From Affinundibacterium fentianense (GTDB lineage: Bacteria > Pseudomonadota > Gammaproteobacteria > Burkholderiales > Burkholderiaceae_D), in contig NZ_JAGSPJ010000004.1 of the NCBI RefSeq assembly GCF_018139545.1, positions 1-64,000 of the forward strand: a DNA stretch of 64,000 bases, written 5' to 3'. The position numbers were made by a program, and so were the translations under genes. This document shows, in pieces, positions 10,184-20,251 of the stretch. The notes beneath the pieces were generated by a model. It ran no database searches. It was not told the DNA's origin and worked only from the letters and a program-made list of their open reading frames with translations. The stretch's first letter is position 1. Each line of letters opens with the position of its first letter.

Positions 10184-11203
10184 ATGGAAAACCAATATAG
10201 ACACTATGGATCAGATCGTTCAGGGCTAATTTACGGCTTCATATTCAACGGCAAAGAGGCAGCCCAGGAACTGCACTCTGAACAGGCTTTTCGATTGATC
10301 AAAGATCCAAATCAACTCGCCACTGATCACTTCATCTGGTTGCATTTTAATTTAAGCAATGCATCTACCGAACGTTGGTTACGCGAACATAGTCAATGTC
10401 CAAATGAATTCTACGACATCTTACATCAAGGATCTCGATCGACAAGAATTGAGCACGCAGATCAACAATTGATCGCCGTGATCAACGACGTCGTGCATGA
10501 CTTTAGTTTTGACCCATCTGAAATAGCGACACTTTGGCTCAGCATCTCGCCTCGTGTACTTATTAGCACACGCCGCAAGCCTTTGAAGTCTGTTGATCAT
10601 TTACGCGATGCCGTCAATCGTGGCGAAATCTTCCAATCTAGCATGGTCTTGCTGACACACTTACTTCGAGACCAAGCGGATGTGCTAACCGAGATCGTAC
10701 GCATCACAATTTCGCGTATAGATGAAGTAGAAGATCACTTATTGGCCGATCGACTGAGCAAGCGACGCGCCAATCTTGGAGAGCTACGACGTGTTTTAGT
10801 GCGGCTACAACGCCTGCTAGCACCTGAACCCGCTGCACTGTTTCGTCTGCTTCAAAAACCACCTAATTGGATGTCTGAAAATGACGTGCGCGAGCTCCGC
10901 CAATCGAGTGAAGAATTTGCAGTCGTACTTAGTGATATCGCCTCCCTACAAGAAAGGATCAAATTACTTCAAGAAGAAATTGCTGCGCACGTAAATGAGC
11001 AAAACAACCGCTCGCTATTTGTTCTTACCATTGTGACGGTGTTAGCTCTACCCATTAACATCACAACTGGATTATTTGGGATGAATGTCGGCGGTATTCC
11101 ATACAGCCAACACGAATTCGGATTTTGGATAGTAATACTCATTGTCAGTCTTATTACCGGAATCGCTGGTTGGTTTGCATTTCGATCAAAAAATCACGAT
11201 TAA
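10184..11203 (+). CDS. zntB: Zinc transporter ZntB / CorA family
   Basis: A 339-residue inner-membrane metal transporter of the CorA superfamily. A large N-terminal cytoplasmic domain is followed by long helices (about 140-275) and two C-terminal membrane segments (LFVLTIVTVLALPINITTGL and FWIVILIVSLITGIAGWF). Between them is the signature GMNVGGIP, with the GMN motif of CorA; the GMNVGGIP form is typical of ZntB. The ATG at 10184 has GAGG six bases upstream; a TTG at 10172 is the alternative. The substrate (zinc rather than magnesium) is inferred from family likeness. Confidence 0.88.
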   Translation: MENQYRHYGSDRSGLIYGFIFNGKEAAQELHSEQAFRLIKDPNQLATDHFIWLHFNLSNASTERWLREHSQCPNEFYDILHQGSRSTRIEHADQQLIAVINDVVHDFSFDPSEIATLWLSISPRVLISTRRKPLKSVDHLRDAVNRGEIFQSSMVLLTHLLRDQADVLTEIVRITISRIDEVEDHLLADRLSKRRANLGELRRVLVRLQRLLAPEPAALFRLLQKPPNWMSENDVRELRQSSEEFAVVLSDIASLQERIKLLQEEIAAHVNEQNNRSLFVLTIVTVLALPINITTGLFGMNVGGIPYSQHEFGFWIVILIVSLITGIAGWFAFRSKNHD

Positions 11204-11302
11204 AACTTAGCAATTTCTGAATTTGAGGGACAAAGCACCCATTGCTTGAAATGCTGATACTTTTAATTTGCTCTGCGCCTCTAATAAACGCAATCAGACA
11301 AA

Positions 11303-12500
11303 ATCAAGACATTCTTACTGATTGCAACAGCCTGCCTACTCGCATTCCTTTCAACTGTTGGCGCAGCTTTACCTTGTCCCATTTTGCCGCCACTGTTTTC
11401 CGCTGATGCGGCAAACCCATTCAATCATTTTCTCGGTTTACCACCAAAGCTATTATTTGGATTCGCCCTAGCAATTAATCCACTTGGCCTATTAATTGGC
11501 TCCACACTTTTGCGGTCACTATCAGATCGTTTTGGTCGCAGACCCATTTTATTAGCTAACGCTATCGGAGCTGCGATCGGTCATGCGATAACGGCATGGT
11601 CTTACTACTCCATTCCGATCCCTTGTTCGTTTTTACACGTTATGTTACTGGCCTACTAGAGGGCAACGCACCAGTAGCGCGCAATGCTTGCGGATCGTTT
11701 AGATGGTAATTGGCGACTACGAGCCTTGTCTTGGCTAAATGGTACGATCTACACTGGATGGTTAGCGGGTCTTTTACTTGCTAGATTCACCCTTGGCTGG
11801 GGTTTAGCCATCCCGTTTTGGATCGCAGTCATTTCGTTATGTCTAACTGCGCTCATGGTTGCCTTTGTTTTGCCAATAGAAGAACCATCCAATCTCAACT
11901 CCTCTTGGTGGCATGTCGCTCGTTCTAACCATGCTTTCAATCTTTTAAAAATTCACGAATTACGCCAACTTTTTGTTATTCAATTTAGTTGAACCTGCGG
12001 TGTCGACTCGTTCTATGAATTTTATCCAAGATGGTTGGTCGAGATAGTAGGACACCATTTTCATGGAATCGCTTGGGTGACCGCCGGGCTATGCGCAATG
12101 ATGACATTTTCGTCTCTATTAACTGGTCGCCCTAGCACAATCATGCCATTCGATCGGGCCAAGATTCATGCTTATTTCGCAGCAGGAATGATTGCATTAG
12201 TTGGAATTGGCAATGCTTGGTTAGGTTTCTTTGCCATCATCATTTTTGCTTTAACCAACGCGTTTTACAACGCTACTTCCAAGTTGGTGCGCCGAAGGTT
12301 TCGGTCATCACGGACAAGGTGCTGTCATGGGCCGAATCTCTACAAGTTCTTGTCTCGCGAACATTCTAATAGCAATTGTCGGCTCGCTTCTCACACTAAT
12401 CGATACGCGCCTTATCCTACTTTTAGGTGGGATATTAAGCGCGTGGGCTGCTTGGAGAATCGGCCGGTGTAAATATGAATTGCCAATTGTCGCTCATTGA
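11303..12500 (+). pseudogene. Decayed MFS transporter
   Basis: Pieces of one 12-helix major facilitator transporter lie in order but in different frames. The N-terminal piece (STVGAALPCPILPPLFSA, then the loop SDRFGRRPILL) has no usable start codon. Near 11615-11623 the frame shifts to give FTRYVTGLLEGNAPVAR, and near 11680 it shifts back to AMLADRLDGNWRLRALSW. A TGA at 11990-11992 interrupts the same frame before TCGVDSFYEFYPRW. A further shift near 12283 leads to a C-terminal piece GFGHHGQGAVMGRIS running to a TGA at 12498-12500. Three frameshifts plus one stop make a sequencing error unlikely. No mobile element lies nearby. Confidence 0.88.
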
Positions 12501-12554
12501 AGTGAGGTGAAGTTCAATATATCTATTGAATCCGGTATCGAGACTTCTCAGACT

Positions 12555-13220
12555 CTATTCTTTCTTAGCTTCGTCTATTAATCTCTGTATCGCTGGCATC
12601 AAAGGCCCCAGCATTTCGGACATCATGCTACGTACGCTATCAACAATGACCTGAGTCTGACGTTCAATTTCAATATTAACCGAGTCTCCAACTTGCTTTG
12701 TCGAAAACACAGTCATACGTAGTGTCTCCGGAATGAGCCAGACTTCAAACCATGCATCAGTTTGATTCACTTCTGCGATAGTTAGGCTAGCGCCATTTAT
12801 CGCGACATAACCCTTAGCGAATAGGTAGCGGATCCAGAGCGTTGGAACGGCAAAGCGCATGACGTAGTTATTTTCAAATTGTCGGATTTCAGCTATTTCT
12901 GCAACAAAATCCACATGACCAGAGAGCGGATGCCCCCCTATCTCTGCCCCATCTCGAGCAGCGCGCTCAACATTCACCACCGAGTTTACTGAGTACGACC
13001 CAAGAGTCGTAATGGACAAAGTTTGTTGCATGATATCGAACTCTGCAGACTGCTCAAATAACTTTGTAACAGTCAAACAAACGCCATCCGTTGCGACACT
13101 TGCACCAATACTCAGTTCATGATCAAACCCTTTAGGAAAACCAAGTCGCAAGGTGCGCAAGCCTGGCTTATCTTCAATTTGTTGAACGGTAGCTATTCCT
13201 TGGACGATTCCGGTAAACAT
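12555..13220 (-). CDS. ribE: Riboflavin synthase, alpha-subunit family
   Basis: A 221-residue protein with the tandem lumazine-binding fold. The N-terminal barrel has MFTGIVQGIA, SVATDGVCLTVT and GAEIGGHPLSGHVDF; the second has KGYVAINGASLTIAEV and LIPETLRMTVF. It is closest in form to the E. coli enzyme, which converts two lumazines to riboflavin. No other riboflavin genes and no FMN riboswitch are seen here. It sits 30 nt downstream of a LysR gene on the same strand. It may be a second copy or a lumazine/flavin-binding relative, but the conserved motifs argue for a working enzyme. Confidence 0.88.
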   Translation of the reverse strand: MFTGIVQGIATVQQIEDKPGLRTLRLGFPKGFDHELSIGASVATDGVCLTVTKLFEQSAEFDIMQQTLSITTLGSYSVNSVVNVERAARDGAEIGGHPLSGHVDFVAEIAEIRQFENNYVMRFAVPTLWIRYLFAKGYVAINGASLTIAEVNQTDAWFEVWLIPETLRMTVFSTKQVGDSVNIEIERQTQVIVDSVRSMMSEMLGPLMPAIQRLIDEAKKE

Positions 13221-13250
13221 AACAGACCACTTTTCTAAATTGGATGCTGA

Positions 13251-14234
13251 CTAACTAAAAGAGGAGGGTGCTGATTTTTTGAAGTCAGCTAGAGGAGCGA
13301 ACATTTCGTGCGTCATGTTGACAAAGTGATCGCGCAACCATTTGTGAGCTGGATTTCGCGCATCACGTTCGTGCCACAACATGTCGACGTGTACATCTGG
13401 GGTTTCAAATGGCAATTCTTTCCAAACCAAGGCCTCACTCATACCCGTCGACGCAATGAAATGGAAAGGTAAAACCGTCAATAGATCTGAATTCGCCACC
13501 ACTTTTCCGCCTGTAAAAAACTGATTGACCGTAAGCAAAATTCGCCGTTCACGTCCCATCTTTGCAAGTTCATCGTCGATCAATCCGTGTGCACGCCCTG
13601 AGAAGCTCACTAAACAATGATTCGCCTCGCAATATTTGTCGAGTGTCAACTCGTGACTAGCCAAAGGATGATTTTTACTCATCACACAAACATAGTGCCC
13701 CGAATACAAACGCTCGTGACGAATGGGGCTTCGTGCAGCACCTTGGCCACCCGACAGTTGCGCAACAACACCAGGAAAAAACCCCACGGCGATATCAATA
13801 TCGCCTTGGACCAACAATGGACGAGGTTCGCGCGTTGTCAGGGGCACCATACGAGCATTCATATGAGGTGCTTCCTGTTCGAACGCGGTGATCAAGGTCG
13901 GCATCCATAATGCCGCTGTCGAATCAGCCATCGCCATACGAAAGGTCGCGACCGCCTTTGATGGATCAAAACTGGTGGGAGCGATTGCGGCTTCTAGCGT
14001 CGATAACGCCTCACGAATCGCCGGCCATAAAATTTCGGCGCGCGGAGTAGGTTTCACACCATAAGCGGTGCGGATCAACAGTTCGTCATTCAGCGAGTAA
14101 CGCAAACGTTTAATGGCGTTTGATACGGCGGGCTGTGTCATCGCTAACTTATCTGCCGCACGCGTCAAATTCTGCTCGACCATTACCGTATCAAAGACAC
14201 GCAATAAATTCAAATCAAGGGTCAAGAAATTCAT
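13251..14234 (-). CDS. LysR-family transcriptional regulator
   Basis: A 327-residue regulator. The N-terminal winged helix-turn-helix is clear (LDLNLLRVFDTVMVEQNLTR then AADKLAMTQPAVSNAIKRLR), followed by a substrate-binding domain from about residue 95. I chose the ATG at 14232-14234, giving MNFLTLDLNLL; the longer frame to 14267 adds 11 residues not typical of the family. It lies 30 nt upstream of riboflavin synthase in the same direction, so they may be co-transcribed. The overall form recalls the NodD/PcpR/LeuO-like group, but the ligand cannot be told. Confidence 0.93.
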   Translation of the reverse strand: MNFLTLDLNLLRVFDTVMVEQNLTRAADKLAMTQPAVSNAIKRLRYSLNDELLIRTAYGVKPTPRAEILWPAIREALSTLEAAIAPTSFDPSKAVATFRMAMADSTAALWMPTLITAFEQEAPHMNARMVPLTTREPRPLLVQGDIDIAVGFFPGVVAQLSGGQGAARSPIRHERLYSGHYVCVMSKNHPLASHELTLDKYCEANHCLVSFSGRAHGLIDDELAKMGRERRILLTVNQFFTGGKVVANSDLLTVLPFHFIASTGMSEALVWKELPFETPDVHVDMLWHERDARNPAHKWLRDHFVNMTHEMFAPLADFKKSAPSSFS

Positions 14235-14309
14235 AATAAGGCACCGGATGAGTCTATCTTCTTGCATTATCCCAGATCTGAGAAAAAAACCTTCAAAAAC
14301 GCAAAAAAC

Positions 14310-14918
14310 TCATATTTTCGATTGCTGCGCATATCGCAAAGCGATTTCCGCCAACATTTTTGGCAGGTCGCTTCGAACATATCGCCGTATTTTATTCAAT
14401 TCGCCGAGCATATTCGCTTGTCCTTGTTCCGACACATGCCAGGTTTCGGGCGCGCAGTAAATACTAGGATAGCTCGCAATGCCTACGGAAATATCCCTCC
14501 CGAATTCTTCTTCAAGCGTCAGTAAGATACGTCGAACGTGAAAGTTAATTGCAACAATATTCAATATCAAATCACTCTTATACATCTCTGAGTCTTCTAA
14601 TATACGCTTTGCATTTTGGATATTTTCACGCGTATTACGCGCCTCCAAGTCGAGCAAAATGTCCTGCTTGGGAACATCAGCAGCGAGCAATACTTGGTAC
14701 ATTGCATTCGCTTCATGCATGTCGATTTTGTGATTATAGCCGCCGCTTAAAACTAGCTTTCCAGAAGTAGATCGATGATATAAATTACTTGCCATTTGTG
14801 CGGGGCGCTGCCAAAGGGACATACCAAATACTATCGTGGCATCGGCATTCAATACCTGCGACGGCACAAACATAAATCGATTCACACACTCAATTTCCGC
14901 TGCATTCAAATTAATCAT
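14310..14918 (-). CDS. YdcF/DUF218-like protein
   Basis: A 202-residue cytoplasmic protein with features of the YdcF/SanA/ElyC family (DUF218): ADATIVFGMSLWQRPAQMA, KLVLSGGYNHKIDMHEANAMYQVLLAADVP, and NTRENIQNAKRIL, then a conserved segment ending in NFHVRRILLTLEEEF. E. coli YdcF is reported to bind S-adenosylmethionine; the reaction of the family is unclear. It has no membrane segment, unlike SanA or ElyC. Its start overlaps the stop of the upstream ATP-grasp gene by 4 bases, so the two are translationally coupled and probably act together. Confidence 0.8.
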   Translation of the reverse strand: MINLNAAEIECVNRFMFVPSQVLNADATIVFGMSLWQRPAQMASNLYHRSTSGKLVLSGGYNHKIDMHEANAMYQVLLAADVPKQDILLDLEARNTRENIQNAKRILEDSEMYKSDLILNIVAINFHVRRILLTLEEEFGRDISVGIASYPSIYCAPETWHVSEQGQANMLGELNKIRRYVRSDLPKMLAEIALRYAQQSKI

Positions 14919-16750
14919 AGGGCGAATGCTCGTCTTGTTATTTCTTGAATTTCATTGAATTGCAAGGATTTTCCCGAATATTCGGTTTGCACTCCATCAT
15001 TATCAAGTTGTATCAAAAGATCAAACGCATCAACGGGCAACCCCGCTTCGAGATCTTGCGCACCCAAAATTACGATCAGAAGATGTTCTAGGCCAGGGTA
15101 CATTAGAATCGTTTGAACCTGCTCTACACAATTGAAATTGGTACTAAAAATAGGAAAATTGCCGTCCCTATTGAACAATCCATGTGGGGCACTGACCATT
15201 GCATTTATCCCCTTTAAACGCAATTCGACTACTCGTTTTTTGGCAAAGCTTAAGAGATCTCCTTTGCCGATGATCAATTCAACCGGTATGCGCCCTTTGG
15301 TCGGGAAACTCAGCGCAAGATAGCGAGCGACTCCTGCTCGCTGATAGGCGTGTGTACGTCCAAGCACCGGCGCAAAATTTAATTCATTGATCGCAGCGCC
15401 ATTTTCATACCATGGGACACTGATATCCTCTGTCATCAAGTCAACACCTAATAAACTCAAACGAAAAAGCTGCGCAGCTCTAACCGCCAATTGCACGTTA
15501 GCTGGATGAATCAATTCTGTGACCGGCTCGGGCTCGCCACCCCACTCACTTGATTGGACCATTCTTAATGCGACCCTTTGTCCATCGCGAGGAACGCTAT
15601 TCATAGTCAAGCCTTGCGCTTGAATGCAAGCTTTCGCAATCTCATCGAACGGATAGGGTGGGAGTCTTTTTTGAATCACTTTGCGATTCAAATCTTCGTT
15701 TGCTAAGGCAATCAATTCTATAATCGTATGAATCCCATCACCAACGACAGCTCGAGGTCTGCGTTTAACTGCAAACAATAATTCTCCATTCAGGACGGTG
15801 ATCCGATGGCATACCCCCGGCAAATGCTGCTCAAGCAAAATAAGTTTAGAAAACTCGGCCGCCTTCTCATACGCCAACTTAAGCTCAGCCATATCTTTCA
15901 AGTTCGCCGTGACGCCCTCACCTCGGTCACGGTCTGCAGGTTTAATGACCAACGGAAAAGTCATTTTTTGCGCGAGCTCTTGGGCATGCTGCACGCTATG
16001 CAATAAATAATTATCGGGTGCTGGTAGTCCTGCTGACCGTAGCAACCTTGTCGTCAAGTGCTTGTAATTCGACACATTGGCACCGATTAAGGAGTCGTCT
16101 TGGTTAGCACTACGGTCAAATAGGGTCGCATATTTTCCCCAGCCTAATTGGTATAAGCCATTGCCTAAATGGCGAAATGGTATTTCTTGCTGAAATGCGC
16201 ATTCCAGAATGGGGATGGTTGATTTTGCGCCAGGAACTTGACGTTGAACTGGTAGAACAAATTCCCTTTGCAGCGGCTCAAATAGATGTGTAATCGCTCC
16301 ACTCCTTTGGATGGACTGCACGATCTTTCGTATCAAAGTGAGCGCGTTAAGGTATGCCAACTCAATTACTCTCTGGGATATACGCTCAACTCGAGGGACT
16401 AATATTTCTGCATAAAACCAATCTGGCCCGGAATTACTTTCCTTAATATCAAGAACGTAGGGAATTTCAAAACTCGGAACTTTGACATCCTGAAGTAATA
16501 CATGCGCAAGTTGGCATGCTTTAGAAATCAATTCGGCAATTGCGTAAATGCGCGCTGTTTGCCGAACATGTGCACCACACCTCAACGGTTGCGGCTTAAG
16601 CTCGAACGAATGTAACAGATGCCAATCAATCTTTTCCAAATCAAGGACATCACAAACCTGCACGTTTAAACCAACCAACATACCAAGCTGCCGCTGGTTG
16701 TTAGAATAGGCATGTTGTCGAATAAACTGAAATTGGTCTTGCATAATCAC
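14915..16750 (-). CDS. Cyanophycin-synthetase-like ATP-grasp protein without the full Mur-ligase half
   Basis: A 611-residue protein whose first two thirds follow the cyanophycin synthetase (CphA) plan: an N-terminal domain, then LGNGLYQLGWGKYATLFDRS, SNYKHLTTRLLRSAGLPAPDNY, the ATP-grasp lysine segment FPLVIKPADRDRGEGVTANL, LPGVCHRITVLNGELLFAVKR, and the acidic end INELNFAPVLGRTH. A true CphA is about 870 residues and has a Mur-ligase module with its own P-loop; here only about 130 weakly related residues follow the ATP-grasp and no P-loop is seen. It is therefore probably an amino-acid or peptide ligase rather than a cyanophycin polymerase. Coupled by a 4-base overlap to the YdcF-like gene. 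Confidence 0.8.
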   Translation of the reverse strand: MIMQDQFQFIRQHAYSNNQRQLGMLVGLNVQVCDVLDLEKIDWHLLHSFELKPQPLRCGAHVRQTARIYAIAELISKACQLAHVLLQDVKVPSFEIPYVLDIKESNSGPDWFYAEILVPRVERISQRVIELAYLNALTLIRKIVQSIQRSGAITHLFEPLQREFVLPVQRQVPGAKSTIPILECAFQQEIPFRHLGNGLYQLGWGKYATLFDRSANQDDSLIGANVSNYKHLTTRLLRSAGLPAPDNYLLHSVQHAQELAQKMTFPLVIKPADRDRGEGVTANLKDMAELKLAYEKAAEFSKLILLEQHLPGVCHRITVLNGELLFAVKRRPRAVVGDGIHTIIELIALANEDLNRKVIQKRLPPYPFDEIAKACIQAQGLTMNSVPRDGQRVALRMVQSSEWGGEPEPVTELIHPANVQLAVRAAQLFRLSLLGVDLMTEDISVPWYENGAAINELNFAPVLGRTHAYQRAGVARYLALSFPTKGRIPVELIIGKGDLLSFAKKRVVELRLKGINAMVSAPHGLFNRDGNFPIFSTNFNCVEQVQTILMYPGLEHLLIVILGAQDLEAGLPVDAFDLLIQLDNDGVQTEYSGKSLQFNEIQEITRRAFAL

Positions 16751-16863
16751 TCATAGAAGGATTGAGAAATGCTCGTTATGTCAACGAATAATGCGATTGC
16801 AAACAGCACTCAAATTCAAATTGAAGCACTATACTGGAGATCCGCCTCAAGATATCGTCACTC

Positions 16864-16903
16864 CAAAAACATAAACGCCAACTGCATGAGCATGCAGTTG
16901 GCG
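16864..16903 (-). terminator. Rho-independent terminator of pckG
   Basis: A strong hairpin (CGCCAACTGCATG paired with its complement, 16876-16903) is followed on the minus strand by a T-rich run (16864-16875). It lies about 50 nt past the pckG stop codon and upstream of the ATP-grasp gene, insulating the two. Confidence 0.85.
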
Positions 16904-16954
16904 TCTAGTTCAGTTTCGAGTTAAATCTAGTTTGACAGAATATAGGATCAAACT

Positions 16955-18802
16955 CTAAGCAAGTCGTTGTGCGAGAACATCCCTAGTAGCATGTAGCGCA
17001 GTCGGCAATCGATACTTCAATTTATCAAACAATTCGGTATGCAATTCCAACTCAGCTCTCCATGCATCTTTATCGATTGAGGTGATAGTTTCGAACTGCT
17101 CTGCCGTAAAATTCAATCCTTCCCATGTGATGTCTTCAAATTTCGGGCTGATTCCAAATACATTTTCTTGGCCCGTGGTCGCACCGTCAATCCGTTCTAA
17201 CATCCATTTCAACACGCGCATATTGTCACCAAAACCAGGCCAAACAAATTTACCGTTAGCATCGGTACGGAACCAGTTGACGCAATAGATATTGGGTTGT
17301 TTGCCACCGAGAGCGGTGATTTTTTCGCCCATATTCAACCAGTGTTGGAAATAGTCGCTCATGTTGTACCCCATGAACGGCAACATCGCGAATGGGTCAC
17401 GACGCACCACACCTTGTTGACCCACGGCTGCTGCTGTCGTTTCAGAACCCATGGTTGCTGCCATATAGACGCCTTCAACCCAATTCCGCGCTTCCGTCAC
17501 CAAAGGCACGGTGGTCGAACGACGGCCACCAAAAATGAACGCAGAAATGGGTACACCTGCTGGATCATCCCATGCTGGATCAAGCACTGGATTTTGCGTT
17601 GCCGCTACGGTGAAACGTGCGTTTGGATGCGCTGCTTTGCGGCCCGTTTCTTTCGCGATTTCGGGTGTCCAATCTTTACCTTGCCAATCGATCACATGGG
17701 CTGGCGCTTCTTTGCTCATACCTTCCCACCATACGTCACCGTCGTCAGTCAATGCAACGTTAGTGAAAATCGTATTCGCAGTCAATGAGGACATGCAGTT
17801 GGAGTTGGTTGCTGTATTTGTGCCAGGGGCGACGCCGAAATAACCCGCTTCTGGGTTGATCGCATACAAGCGGCCATCTTTGCCCGGCTTAATCCAAGCG
17901 ATGTCATCACCAATCGTCGTGACTTTCCAGCCTTTGATTGCGGGAATCAACATCGCAAAGTTGGTCTTGCCGCATGCTGATGGGAAAGCAGCTGCCACAT
18001 AATGTTTTTTACCTTCAGGCGATTCCACACCCAAAATCAACATGTGTTCTGCCAACCAACCTTGGTCACGACCCATGGTGGAAGCGATACGCAAAGCGAA
18101 GCACTTTTTGCCCAACAAAGCGTTACCACCGTACCCAGAACCGAAAGACCAGATTTCGCGTGTTTCTGGATAATGAACAATATACTTCGTGTTATTGCAT
18201 GGCCAAGCTACATCTTGTTGACCGGCTGCCAAAGGTGCCCCAACGGTGTGGACGCAAGGTACGAAATCACCATCTGTACCCAGGACATCAAACACCGCTT
18301 TGCCCATGCGCGTCATGATGCGCATGTTCACTGCCACGTAAGGAGAATCGGATAATTCCACGCCAATGTGAGCGATAGGAGAACCCAATGGTCCCATGGA
18401 GAAAGGCACCACGTACATGGTACGGCCTTTCATGCAGCCATCAAACAAAGGATGCAAAGTCGCACGCATTTCTGCTGGTGCCATCCAGTTATTGGTTGGA
18501 CCGGCATCTTCTTGTTTTTCGGAACAGATATAAGTGCGATCTTCAACACGTGCCACGTCGGAAGGATCGGAACAAGCGAGATAGCTATTCGGGCGCTTCG
18601 CTTCGTTCAATTTCTTCATGGTGCCAGCCGCCACCATTTGCGCGCACAGACGGTCGTACTCTTCTTGTGTGCCATCGCACCAGACCACATTATCCGGCTT
18701 GGTCAAAGCGACCATTTCTGCGACCCAGTTAATGAGCTTTTGATGCTTCACGTGCGCAGGAACATTGAGTGCAGCCACACCTTGCATGCTAGGTTGATTC
18801 AT
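16955..18802 (-). CDS. pckG: Phosphoenolpyruvate carboxykinase (GTP)
   Basis: A 615-residue GTP-dependent PEPCK, converting oxaloacetate and GTP to phosphoenolpyruvate in gluconeogenesis. Visible motifs are the P-loop [14 protein letters not shown], the following TIGDDIAWI, the substrate region [18 protein letters not shown] and the guanine-site region around [21 protein letters not shown]. Length is normal for bacterial GTP-type enzymes. It is transcribed alone, with its own terminator downstream and a 353-nt divergent region upstream. Its presence fits a cell living on amino acids and peptides. Confidence 0.97.
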   Translation of the reverse strand: MNQPSMQGVAALNVPAHVKHQKLINWVAEMVALTKPDNVVWCDGTQEEYDRLCAQMVAAGTMKKLNEAKRPNSYLACSDPSDVARVEDRTYICSEKQEDAGPTNNWMAPAEMRATLHPLFDGCMKGRTMYVVPFSMGPLGSPIAHIGVELSDSPYVAVNMRIMTRMGKAVFDVLGTDGDFVPCVHTVGAPLAAGQQDVAWPCNNTKYIVHYPETREIWSFGSGYGGNALLGKKCFALRIASTMGRDQGWLAEHMLILGVESPEGKKHYVAAAFPSACGKTNFAMLIPAIKGWKVTTIGDDIAWIKPGKDGRLYAINPEAGYFGVAPGTNTATNSNCMSSLTANTIFTNVALTDDGDVWWEGMSKEAPAHVIDWQGKDWTPEIAKETGRKAAHPNARFTVAATQNPVLDPAWDDPAGVPISAFIFGGRRSTTVPLVTEARNWVEGVYMAATMGSETTAAAVGQQGVVRRDPFAMLPFMGYNMSDYFQHWLNMGEKITALGGKQPNIYCVNWFRTDANGKFVWPGFGDNMRVLKWMLERIDGATTGQENVFGISPKFEDITWEGLNFTAEQFETITSIDKDAWRAELELHTELFDKLKYRLPTALHATRDVLAQRLA

Positions 18803-19155
18803 AATACATACTCCAATGCCATTTCAATAAAAAATCGGTGTAGCGGCACGGCAAGAATGGCTAAAAACGCTTCGGGTCCCAAGAACTGGTATTATTCTGG
18901 TTTTAAAATTCAGGCCCGAAAAATGAATACGTTAGCGCCATTTTTTGTCGGAATCGGAAGACAGACGAGATGATTATGTGGGTCTGAGATCCAAGCTTTC
19001 GCCCGGTCGAGGATGCACGGTACGGAAGTTTCAAAAAGCTACGTGCACGGTATTCTACACTGAGCTCGTCGGCAATGGAGAATTTTGCGTCATATTTAAT
19101 GCCACAAATGCATTGTTTTTGAAAATATACTTACCTTTATAACAAAAGGAATAGG
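18803..19155. other. Divergent intergenic region, pckG / hydroxyacid dehydrogenase
   Basis: This 353-nt stretch should hold promoters for both flanking genes. Open frames in it have no protein-like character. Near the right end, AAGGA at 19145-19149 is the ribosome site for the ATG at 19156. I found no convincing -35/-10 pair or known riboswitch. Confidence 0.5.
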
Positions 19156-20127
19156 ATGAAGATCGCAATCTTAGATGATTATCAAGATGTTGTTCGCAAC
19201 TTAGATTGCTTTAAATTATTAAAAGAACACGATGTAAAGGTCTTTAATAATCGCGCTGTCGGTCTTGGACAATTAGCAATTCGACTTGCCTCATTTGACG
19301 CACTGGTATTAATTCGCGAAAGAACAAGATTGAACCGCAATTTACTATGCAAGCTCCCTAACTTAAAGGTGATTGCGCAAACTGGGAGACTGGCTGGAAA
19401 TATCGACTTGGATGCTGCGCATGAACAAGGCATTGCAGTTCTTGAAGGAACGGGTGATCCAACAGCGCCAGCAGAACTTACGTGGGCTCTAATCATGGCC
19501 TCATCACGTAAAATTCCACAATATCACCAATTTCTAAAAGAGGGTATTTGGCAGACAGCATCACTTCATCCGCAGTACAACCAACTTGGACGCGTTCTGC
19601 GAGGTCGCAGGCTAGGTATATGGGGATATGGCAAAGTGGGTCAATTACTGGCAACGTATGCGAAGGCATTTGGCATGCAAGTATTCATTTGGGGCAGTCC
19701 CTCTAGTCGCGCACGTGCCTTGGACGACGGAAATTCTGTGTATGAAACAAAACAACAATTGTTTAATGAATCCGACATTGTTTCTGTGCATTTGCGTTTA
19801 ACTGATCAAACACGCGCATGCATTACGTTAAGCGACTTACTATCAATGCAAATAAATTCTCTCTTTGTCAATACGAGTCGCGCCGAACTCGTGGCGCCAG
19901 GAGCACTTGAGTTAGCCTTGGACCAAGGGAGGCCAGGATTTGCAGCAATAGATGTATTTGAAAGTGAACCATTAATTGTCCCGCACCCCTTAATTGGAAG
20001 AGAAAATGTGCTCGCAACACCACATATTGGTTTTGTAGAAAAGGACAGCTATGAACGCTACTTCGGCGCTGCCTTTCAAAGTCTACTGGATTTCCAGCAA
20101 AACCACCCCAATGAAAAAGAGTGTTAA
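19156..20127 (+). CDS. D-2-hydroxyacid dehydrogenase family protein
   Basis: A 323-residue NAD(P)-dependent oxidoreductase of the D-isomer-specific family. The nucleotide-binding loop is GIWGYGKVGQLLATYAKAFG (GxGxxG) and the catalytic triad can be placed as Arg in VNTSRAELV, Glu in DVFESEPL and His in ATPHIGFVE. The N-terminus (MKIAILDDYQDVVRNLDCF) is typical of a subgroup often labelled phosphoglycerate-dehydrogenase-like, but the substrate is unknown. A good ribosome site precedes the ATG. It is followed by a cystine symporter 124 nt downstream, probably a separate unit. Confidence 0.92.
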   Translation: MKIAILDDYQDVVRNLDCFKLLKEHDVKVFNNRAVGLGQLAIRLASFDALVLIRERTRLNRNLLCKLPNLKVIAQTGRLAGNIDLDAAHEQGIAVLEGTGDPTAPAELTWALIMASSRKIPQYHQFLKEGIWQTASLHPQYNQLGRVLRGRRLGIWGYGKVGQLLATYAKAFGMQVFIWGSPSSRARALDDGNSVYETKQQLFNESDIVSVHLRLTDQTRACITLSDLLSMQINSLFVNTSRAELVAPGALELALDQGRPGFAAIDVFESEPLIVPHPLIGRENVLATPHIGFVEKDSYERYFGAAFQSLLDFQQNHPNEKEC

Positions 20128-20251
20128 CGTCAAACCAAGCGTAGTCGTTTTTTTCGCTATCGTTAGAAGGAAAACGACGTAGCATCTAGCTAAGCTTATC
20201 GGCTAGAATGATTGCTTACCTTTTATTTTCACAATCAGAAAAAAATCAATA

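Noticed and set aside
13221-14309. An FMN riboswitch for the riboflavin synthase gene.
   Set aside because: Neither the 30-nt gap before the gene nor the region before the LysR gene holds the conserved FMN element.
14915-16750. Calling this gene cyanophycin synthetase (cphA).
   Set aside because: It is about 260 residues too short and lacks the Mur-ligase P-loop; no cyanophycinase is nearby.
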